From a virus: 22,305 bases of DNA. The translations under genes were made by a program, and so were the position numbers. The notes under the pieces were generated by a model. That model had not been told where the DNA came from. It searched no databases and saw only the letters and a list, made by a program, of their open reading frames with translations. This document shows positions 18,005-22,305 of this stretch, piece by piece (position 1 is the stretch's first letter; each line of letters opens with the position of its first letter). The stretch lies in the IMG/VR virus record IMGVR_UViG_3300027805_000092, positions 1 through 22,305 of that record. One strand, written 5' to 3'.

Positions 18005-19086
18005 CCGACCACCTTGGCTCCGAACTTCTCGCGGAAAGCCTCGACTTCCTTGTTGCAGATGACCCGATGGTCTGACGCCGCCGCGATCTCCGCGCTGCGG
18101 TAGAGCGGCGTGGTCACGGTCAGGTCGGCCGGCGGCAACACGCCATCGGCAGCCACCACGAACTCGTCGCCGTTGTCCTTGCGCTTGAAGAGGATCCATT
18201 GGTCGCCGGCGTCGATGGCCTCGGCGTAGGTGACTAGGAACGGCAGCGGAAGGTGGGCATCGCAGCCGACGCGCTGGACATCGACGGGGATCTCGCGCTC
18301 CTTGTAGTAGGCGCACGACCAGCGCGCGTTGTCGGCGCGCTCGGGCGTCGAGTGGACGCAAGAACGACAAGACTTCTTGAAGCCCTTACCGCTGTGGCAG
18401 ACCGCGTTGAACGGACACCAGCCGCAGAGGTAATACTTCGGGTCGTCGCTGATGCGCGCGGGGATCGTCTTGCCGAAGATGATGCTCTCGGCGCGCGCCT
18501 CTGTGCGCTCGAACTCGACCTGGTCGAACTCGACGCGCTCGGAATACAGGTCATCGTTGTCTTTGTTGACGGCCAGGTACAAAGCGCGGTCCATGCCGCT
18601 CTTGCCCATGTACCAATTCATCTGGACCCAATGCTCGGGCTTGGCCTTCTTAACGCCTTTGGCCTTCAGATCCGCGAAGGACTTGGCGCTGTGCGTCTTG
18701 AATTCGAGGACGTGCCACTTCTGGCCGCCGCCGGGGATGTTGGTCGCGGCGCCGTCCATGTGGCCCTTCATGTGGCCGCCAAGGCTCTCGAATCCGAACT
18801 GCTTGCCGGACGCGGGGTCGAGGTCGTGGACCTTCGCGCCGATCGAGCGCAGATCGGCGGTGAACCGGGACTCGGCCATGTGACCGGTCTGGAACAGGCG
18901 CATGGTGCGCCCGTCGAACTTCTCCTTGTCGGCCCAGCGGAACGCGTACCAGAGAGCGCGCGCGCACGGGCGCCCGATGACGGACGCGCCGAGATAGGTG
19001 CGCTGCTTCTCCGAGCCGGCGCGCCGCTCGTACTGCTCGAAGATGGCTGCTGCGATCGGATCGACGTGCCCAGAAATGTCAGGCAT
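18001..19086 (-). CDS. Cas4/RecB-type PDDEXK exonuclease with cysteine cluster
   Basis: 361 residues from ATG at 19086, preceded by GGAG 7 bases upstream. Nuclease core: G-H-M-A-E near 68-72, Asp 111 in GHMDG, Glu 128-x-Lys 130 in LEFKTH, and Gln 155 in QMNWYM, the RecB-family order. Cys 41 (IGRPCARALWY) together with Cys 221, 224 and 230 (CGWCPFNAVC) matches the four-cysteine iron-sulfur arrangement of Cas4 and AddB nucleases. A further cysteine set (240, 243, 258, 275) forms a second module shared with the small protein at 16131-16376. It probably resects DNA ends for the Sak4-like annealing system. It overlaps the preceding gene by 8 bases and the helicase by 4. Confidence 0.88.
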   Translation of the reverse strand: MPDISGHVDPIAAAIFEQYERRAGSEKQRTYLGASVIGRPCARALWYAFRWADKEKFDGRTMRLFQTGHMAESRFTADLRSIGAKVHDLDPASGKQFGFESLGGHMKGHMDGAATNIPGGGQKWHVLEFKTHSAKSFADLKAKGVKKAKPEHWVQMNWYMGKSGMDRALYLAVNKDNDDLYSERVEFDQVEFERTEARAESIIFGKTIPARISDDPKYYLCGWCPFNAVCHSGKGFKKSCRSCVHSTPERADNARWSCAYYKEREIPVDVQRVGCDAHLPLPFLVTYAEAIDAGDQWILFKRKDNGDEFVVAADGVLPPADLTVTTPLYRSAEIAAASDHRVICNKEVEAFREKFGAKVVG

Positions 19087-19420
19087 TGAACTTCTCCGGC
19101 TTGAAGTGCTTGGCGAGGAATTCTTCGGCGCTGACGGATTCGCCATCTGGCTCAGGCGCCGGCTCAGTTGGCGGCGACGCAGCCTCGAGACTTTCTGCGG
19201 CCTTCTGATACAGGCGGCTGGATATTGCAGCGTTGGTTCGTATGCAGTCGAAAACGACCTCGAGCATCGCTTCCATGTCCTTCTTGCTATTGATGACGCC
19301 GACGATATCCGCGATCCCGCGGCCAAGCTGCACGATGAGGTCGGCGCGCTTGTCCTTTTCGCCGGAGCTCAGCGCGTTCAGGACCATCATGCCAACGGTC
19401 TTTTCGTAGTTGATGCTCAT
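19079..19420 (-). CDS. Unrecognised helical phage protein
   Basis: 113 residues: two or three helices in the first 75 residues (MMVLNALSSGEKDKRADLIV, then a segment with a single Cys), a Pro/Glu-rich linker, and a conserved-looking tail (SAEEFLAKHFKPEKFNA). The start has no clear Shine-Dalgarno sequence of its own, but a 15-codon ORF with one ends in an ATGA overlap at this start. It lies directly upstream of, and overlaps, the PDDEXK gene, so it may be a partner of the nuclease. Family unknown. Confidence 0.75.
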   Translation of the reverse strand: MSINYEKTVGMMVLNALSSGEKDKRADLIVQLGRGIADIVGVINSKKDMEAMLEVVFDCIRTNAAISSRLYQKAAESLEAASPPTEPAPEPDGESVSAEEFLAKHFKPEKFNA

Positions 19421-19464
19421 TGGTTCGCTCGTGTTGGGTAAGGCGCCGTCTCTCCGGCTGTCAC
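19417..19464 (-). CDS. Possible 15-codon leader ORF coupled to the next gene
   Basis: GTG at 19464 is preceded by GGGAG five bases upstream (minus strand). The frame runs 15 codons and stops with TGA inside the ATG of the 113-residue gene (ATGA overlap). The downstream gene lacks its own good ribosome site, so translational coupling is plausible. It lies in the only larger gap (19421-19534) of the operon, in which I see no terminator. Short length keeps this tentative. Confidence 0.3.
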   Translation of the reverse strand: MTAGETAPYPTRANQ

Positions 19465-19534
19465 GCTTTCTCCCGCGTTTGGATGTCTCGGCGCGGCGCG
19501 CTGGGGGTAGGCGCGTAGGTCCGCGACCAAGGCT

Positions 19535-19741
19535 TCAGGCCGCTTCGGCGGCTTCGGCGTCAGCGACCTCGGCCTGGCTTCCGCTCGACAGCAGCGCCAC
19601 GAGATCGTCCTGGTTGGCGACCTCGACGGTGTAGCGGCTGCGGACCGCGTAGCGCAGCGCCTGTGCCGGGGTCTTTGCCCGGATCAGGCGGGTGGCTTCG
19701 GGGTTGTTGGTGTCGGTGACGACGTAGTAACGGCTCGACAT
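19535..19741 (-). CDS. Small conserved-looking phage/plasmid protein
   Basis: 68 residues from ATG at 19741, chosen because AAGGAGG lies 8 bases upstream; the longer open frame is a shadow. The core RLIRAKTPAQALRYAV, followed by TVEVANQDDLVALL, resembles small hypothetical proteins I have seen in phages and plasmids. The tail is Ala/Glu-rich. It starts one base after the preceding stop. Function unknown. Confidence 0.8.
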   Translation of the reverse strand: MSSRYYVVTDTNNPEATRLIRAKTPAQALRYAVRSRYTVEVANQDDLVALLSSGSQAEVADAEAAEAA

Positions 19742-19742
19742 G

Positions 19743-19988
19743 TCATGCGCCTCCTTCGGCGGGTGGTTGAGGTTGGACGGTGGCCTTGGCCTTCGCCTCG
19801 GCCTCCTGGATCTGCTGCAAGGCGTGGCCGCGCAGCGCCACGATGAAGTCGGCGACCTCATCGTGGGGCAGCTTGCCGAGTCCGCGCAGGATCAGATCGA
19901 CCTGCGGGAACTTGAGACCGAAGAACAGGACGAGGCTGTTCGCATCGAACTGGACGACGGGCGCCTGGTTGGTGAGAGCCTCGGCCAT
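19743..19988 (-). CDS. Unrecognised small phage protein
   Basis: 81 residues from ATG at 19988, which overlaps the DUF669 stop as ATGA. A hydrophobic strand-helix (NSLVLFFGLKFPQVDLIL), an acidic helix (LPHDEVADFIVALRG), then a Glu/Ala/Lys helix and a Pro-rich tail. The tight coupling suggests co-translation with the DUF669 protein. Function unknown. Confidence 0.78.
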   Translation of the reverse strand: MAEALTNQAPVVQFDANSLVLFFGLKFPQVDLILRGLGKLPHDEVADFIVALRGHALQQIQEAEAKAKATVQPQPPAEGGA

Positions 19989-20485
19989 CACTTCCTCCAC
20001 GGCGCAGCGGCGGGAGCCGCGGCGGCCGGGGCGGCAGCGCGCGGTGCGCCGAAGGGGCCGGACGACGCAGCCGGCGCCGCGCTGTTGGACGCGACCGCCT
20101 CGTACTTCTTGATCGTGTTCGACTCGCGCTTGCGGTCGTCGACCTCGATGCCGATGGTGGCCAGGAACGGGGTGTTGTGCAGCTCGGCCGAGTTGGACGG
20201 CTTGATGACGCCCACAGCGCGGCACAGCGCGGCCAGCTCACGCTGCGCGATGTCCACAGCGGTCTGGTTGGGGTTCTTGAGGTTCAGCCGGGCCCAGACC
20301 TTGCGGCCCTTGGAGGGGCCGTCCAAGACCTCGAACACGAACTGGAGGTACTCGCCCGTACCCGCCTTGGTGGCCTTCCACTCCGAGCTGGTGGCGATCA
20401 TCACGTACTGACCCTCGGGCAGCGCGGTGAACTCCTGCTGCTCGGGAACGGTGCTGGCATCGAAACCGGAAAGATCTGCGCTCAT
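19988..20485 (-). CDS. DUF669 family phage protein, probable DNA-binding partner of recombination genes
   Basis: 165 residues; AAGGAG lies 9 bases before the ATG at 20485. Features typical of DUF669: EFTALPEGQYVMIA, then TKAGTGEYLQFVFEVLDG, GRKVWARLNLKNPN and an A-x-R-E-L-A-A-L-C-R-A-V-G helix. The C terminus is a disordered Ala/Pro tail ending WRK. The fold and the genomic setting beside Sak4-like ATPases make a single-strand DNA-binding role likely in my view, but this is inference from context. Confidence 0.82.
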   Translation of the reverse strand: MSADLSGFDASTVPEQQEFTALPEGQYVMIATSSEWKATKAGTGEYLQFVFEVLDGPSKGRKVWARLNLKNPNQTAVDIAQRELAALCRAVGVIKPSNSAELHNTPFLATIGIEVDDRKRESNTIKKYEAVASNSAAPAASSGPFGAPRAAAPAAAAPAAAPWRK

Positions 20486-20522
20486 TTATAGAGACTCCTT
20501 CGTTGCGTTGAGAAAAACTTGA

Positions 20523-21281
20523 TCACTTGGTCTTCGTCATGGCGGCCGAGAGCACCGCCGCGAAGTCCGTCCACGACAGGGGCACGTCCGGCATCCCGTA
20601 CCGGTTGCCGGCGATGTAGGCCGGGTGCGGGTTCAGGTGCAGTTTGCGCTTGCCAGTCGAGATGGCCTTCGTTTCCTTCTGGTTGAAGCCGGCGTCGGTC
20701 TGGCGCGTGAGCACTTCGTGCTGCGCGAAACCGATCACGTCGGCCCACTCGTTGATGATGCCGACCGCGCGCTTGTTCAGCTTCAGGCTGTAGGCGTCGT
20801 AGTCGTCGGAGAGGGTCGGGTTCTTGACCTTGTTGACCTGCTCGTGCGCGATGCAGATGACGGTCATACCGCGGTCGTTCCGCAGCGCGTCCAAGCCCTC
20901 GAAGAACTGACGCCACAGGTCGTCGGCCATGATGTAGCCCTTGCCGTAGCCGATGTCCTCGATGTTCTTGACGCGGTGCGTCTCGCAGACCTTGGCGAGA
21001 ACCAGAGGTTCGAGCCAATCGAGCGAGTCCACGAACACCGTCTCGTACTTGTGCTCTTCGGTGTAGAGCGAGGCAAGCGCGGACAGCACATCCTCGTACT
21101 TGGAAGCCTTCGGGAAGGCGTCCACGTCGATGTTGTCGAGTCCTTCCTCGGTGATGATGCCGATCGGGGACGGGGCAGCCGCCGCGAAAGTGGACTTGCC
21201 GACCTTGGGCGGCCCGTAGATGACGATCTTCGGGGCGCGGAGGCGCTTGCCTCGGGTGATGCTGGACAGATCAAACGCCAT
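20523..21281 (-). CDS. Sak4-like RecA-fold ATPase (AAA_24 type)
   Basis: 252 residues from ATG at 21281, with AAGGAG 9 bases upstream; the 17-codon extension upstream overlaps the preceding gene and has no ribosome site. Walker A GPPKVGKST at 23-31, Walker B TVFVDS with Asp 85, and CIAHEQV after it as the sensor-like strand. The size and motif set fit the phage nucleotide-binding family that includes Sak4, a single-strand annealing recombinase. Next to DUF669 and a RecB-type nuclease it would form the phage recombination module. It overlaps the preceding gene by 11 bases. Confidence 0.85.
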   Translation of the reverse strand: MAFDLSSITRGKRLRAPKIVIYGPPKVGKSTFAAAAPSPIGIITEEGLDNIDVDAFPKASKYEDVLSALASLYTEEHKYETVFVDSLDWLEPLVLAKVCETHRVKNIEDIGYGKGYIMADDLWRQFFEGLDALRNDRGMTVICIAHEQVNKVKNPTLSDDYDAYSLKLNKRAVGIINEWADVIGFAQHEVLTRQTDAGFNQKETKAISTGKRKLHLNPHPAYIAGNRYGMPDVPLSWTDFAAVLSAAMTKTK

Positions 21282-21504
21282 TGTCGTTGGCTCCTTCGGT
21301 GGTGATGATGCGGTCGGGCTCCACGCTGACATCTGGGACGGTGTCCTCGACGACGTGGTATTGGGCAGCGGATCCGAGAAGGCTGTTCAGGAGAACCCTG
21401 GCGCATTGATGCGCCTTGCTCTCGTCCTCGATGGCCTCGCCAAAGTCGGACGCGACCAGGATGCTGTCCTCGGAATCGGTGATCGTGATGGTGACGGATG
21501 CCAT
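21271..21504 (-). CDS. Small phage protein of the recombination operon
   Basis: 77 residues from ATG at 21504, one base after the preceding stop. It begins with a beta strand (SVTITITDSEDSILVASDF), then a helix (AHQCARVLLNSLL), and ends in an acidic tail. Proteins with this strand-helix pattern accompany Sak4/DUF669 clusters as far as I recall. Function unknown. The ribosome site (GAGAAAG) is weak, so coupling to the gene before is likely. Confidence 0.78.
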   Translation of the reverse strand: MASVTITITDSEDSILVASDFGEAIEDESKAHQCARVLLNSLLGSAAQYHVVEDTVPDVSVEPDRIITTEGANDNGV

Positions 21505-21505
21505 G

Positions 21506-21880
21506 TCACTTTCTCGTGAGCTTGACGCCGGTCTTGCCGGGCGTCGCGGTGATGGGGAGCAGCGCGTAGATGCCCGGCTCGTTGTCGCGCAGGTACTTGA
21601 CGCCAGTGGTGTCGAGCTCGGGCTTGAGCTTGATGGGGCGCAGCGCCTCGGGGATATTTCCCTTGACCTCTTCCCACTTGTCCCAGTCCATCTTGCGGTT
21701 GATGACGCCGGTGATCTCGATGGAAAACTCCATCGCCTTGTGCGTCTGCGAACCTTCTTCCTTGGCGCCGCAGAGCGCGATGATCTCTTCCTCGACCGCG
21801 ATGCGGCGCTCCTTGGCGATCTCTTCGGCCGCCTTGGCGCTCGTCAGCTCGATGCATAGCTCGTGCAAAGACTTCGTCAT
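21506..21880 (-). CDS. Phage protein, first gene of leftward operon (DUF7173-like)
   Basis: 124 residues; GGAGG lies 5 bases before the ATG at 21880. An N-terminal helix rich in Ala, Lys and Glu (AKAAEEIAKERRIAVEEEI), then IALCGAKEEGSQT, a strand, INRKMDWDKW, ALRPIKLKPELDTTGVKYL and NEPGIYALLP. The pattern matches a widespread small phage family next to recombination genes that I believe is DUF7173; the name is uncertain and the function unknown. Confidence 0.8.
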   Translation of the reverse strand: MTKSLHELCIELTSAKAAEEIAKERRIAVEEEIIALCGAKEEGSQTHKAMEFSIEITGVINRKMDWDKWEEVKGNIPEALRPIKLKPELDTTGVKYLRDNEPGIYALLPITATPGKTGVKLTRK

Positions 21881-21907
21881 GCCGTCCTCCGTTGGTGTGA
21901 TGGGGCA

Positions 21908-21937
21908 AGCATAAACTCAGGCATCAAGAAAACTCAA
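21908..21937 (-). promoter_or_regulatory. Candidate sigma-70 promoter for leftward operon
   Basis: Minus-strand TTGAGT (21937-21932), an 18-base spacer and TATGCT (21913-21908), each four of six consensus positions. It would give a short leader of roughly 20 bases before the ATG at 21880. Read by eye only. Confidence 0.4.
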
Positions 21938-21961
21938 CCCCTCCGGCGAAAAAATCTGCTG

Positions 21962-21971
21962 CTTTACTTTT
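21962..21971 (+). repeat. 10-base direct repeat, copy 1 (possible operator)
   Basis: CTTTACTTTT, repeated exactly at 22080-22089. The two copies bracket the divergent promoter region. A regulator-binding role is possible, but the AT-rich composition makes chance plausible. Confidence 0.35.
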
Positions 21972-21980
21972 AGAAAAAAA

Positions 21981-22001
21981 TCAGATAATTGGCGCTTCTG
22001 A
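21981..22001. promoter_or_regulatory. Inverted repeat overlapping the rightward -35 box
   Basis: TCAGA and TCTGA are perfect inverted half-sites separated by 11 bases. The element covers the -35 box of the candidate rightward promoter, a common position for a Cro- or CI-like operator. Half-sites are short, so this is tentative. Confidence 0.3.
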
Positions 22002-22016
22002 TAGTCGAATTATAAG
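21989..22016 (+). promoter_or_regulatory. Candidate sigma-70 promoter for the HTH regulator
   Basis: TTGGCG (21989-21994), a 16-base spacer and TATAAG (22011-22016) lie about 95 bases before the ATG at 22110. A second weaker pair (TTGAAA at 22039-22044, TATCGT at 22062-22067) is also present. Read by eye. Confidence 0.45.
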
Positions 22017-22079
22017 CGCGGCTGCATGGTGTCTTGTCTTGAAAAGCCCGGCCTCTACGGGTATCGTTCGTTCGCTCGA

Positions 22080-22089
22080 CTTTACTTTT
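22080..22089 (+). repeat. 10-base direct repeat, copy 2 (possible operator)
   Basis: CTTTACTTTT, identical to 21962-21971, placed 20 bases before the start codon of the regulator and just upstream of its AAAGGA ribosome site. Confidence 0.35.
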
Positions 22090-22109
22090 CCTAAAGGACA
22101 ACGCTCAGC

Positions 22110-22305
22110 ATGAAACGCAAGCCGCCAAGAATCTTCGGTGACGAGCCTGTCGGCTACACGGTGGAGGGCGTGCTGGCGCAGGCCGGTGGGCGCGGCGCGG
22201 TCGCCCGTCGCATCGGCGTGTCCATCCAGTCGGTCGCCAAGTGGGGGCGGCGCATCCCGGCGCCGCACGCGCGCGAGGTGGCGATCATGTCCGGCTTGAT
22301 GGACA
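22110..22305 (+). CDS. Cro/YdaS-like helix-turn-helix regulator, N-terminal part (runs off right edge)
   Basis: The ATG at 22110 follows AAAGGA at 22093-22098. About 65 residues are visible: a basic N terminus (MKRKPPRIFGDE), then VLAQAGGRGAVARRIGV-S and SIQSVAKWGRRIPAPHA, which has the helix-turn-helix pattern of small phage Cro or YdaS-type DNA-binding proteins (A-R-x-I-G-V followed by a recognition helix ending in K-W). It is divergent from the leftward operon across an AT-rich region and probably controls it. The remaining C-terminal part is outside the window. Confidence 0.8.
   Translation, partial: MKRKPPRIFGDEPVGYTVEGVLAQAGGRGAVARRIGVSIQSVAKWGRRIPAPHAREVAIMSGLMD

Noticed and set aside
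16775-18103. 442-codon plus-strand open frame opposite the SF2 helicase
   Set aside because: Antisense shadow of a gene whose helicase motifs are complete and in order on the minus strand.
18005-18370. N-terminal extension of the helicase by about 122 codons
   Set aside because: The extension is Arg-rich and overlaps the nuclease gene in another frame; the ATGA junction at 18004 gives the normal family start.
19087-19326. N-terminal extension of the PDDEXK nuclease by 80 codons
   Set aside because: It is Ser/Arg-rich, overlaps the 113-residue gene and lacks a ribosome site; GGAG precedes the ATG at 19086.
21985-22019. ATAATT/AATTAT and GGCGCTT/AAGCGC as a hairpin or terminator
   Set aside because: The complementary pairs are interleaved rather than nested, so they cannot form a single stem, and no T-run follows.
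21981-22268. 95-codon minus-strand ORF across the control region and regulator gene
   Set aside because: No ribosome site, composition like a shadow frame, and it would run through both candidate promoters and the HTH gene.
1-22305. tRNA genes, CRISPR arrays, insertion sequences, attachment sites
   Set aside because: I looked for repeated spacered units, transposase motifs, terminal inverted repeats and tRNA-like cloverleaf sequence and saw none that could be supported by eye.

Overview
The window reads as part of a tailed-bacteriophage (or prophage) genome from a GC-rich bacterial host, most likely a proteobacterium. The evidence is very high GC at codon third positions, tightly packed genes with start/stop overlaps, a giant phage-type polyvalent protein, and a leftward cluster of phage recombination genes next to an AT-rich divergent control region. 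No tRNA, rRNA, CRISPR array, insertion sequence or integrase was seen.

Layout. (1) 1-365 (+): the 3' end of an unrecognised gene with a Pro/Ala linker. (2) 411-16124 (+): one uninterrupted reading frame of 5237 codons. In order it carries a disordered, partly hydrophobic N-terminal part; a DdrB-like ParB-fold domain; a helical module; a tRNA-guanine-transglycosylase (DpdA-like) domain; a cytosine-C5 methyltransferase domain; a second copy of the helical module; an SF2 helicase; an adenine-N6-type methyltransferase; polyvalent-protein accessory segments; a zincin metallopeptidase; a PLxRFG motif; and a hydrophobic LPD38-like C-terminal part. This is the architecture of 'polyvalent' proteins thought to enter the cell with phage or plasmid DNA and protect it from host defences (P1 DarB and DdrB are the classic relatives). 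(3) 16131-21880 (-): a leftward operon of about ten small and mid-sized genes, convergent with the giant gene. From its promoter end it encodes two small phage proteins, a Sak4-like RecA-fold ATPase, a DUF669 protein, three small unknowns, a Cas4/RecB-type PDDEXK nuclease, an SF2 helicase with a zinc ribbon, and a small four-cysteine protein. (4) 21881-22109: AT-rich divergent promoter/operator region. (5) 22110 to the right edge (+): the start of a Cro/YdaS-like helix-turn-helix regulator, presumably the switch for the leftward operon.

Most unusual observations. First, three small open frames (24, 55 and 119 codons) lie inside the giant gene, all in its +1 frame, all in disordered linkers between domains, each with an upstream Shine-Dalgarno-like sequence. 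In each, the GC-rich third-position signature moves from the giant frame to the small frame and moves back directly after the small stop codon. They look like real small genes overprinted by, or trapped inside, a giant gene built by fusing several ancestral genes. Second, the same polypeptide holds three different DNA base-modification folds (7-deazaguanine-type transglycosylase, C5-cytosine methyltransferase, N6-adenine methyltransferase) plus a helicase and a protease, which would make it a single-chain anti-restriction device. All functions are read from motifs by eye; no database search was possible.
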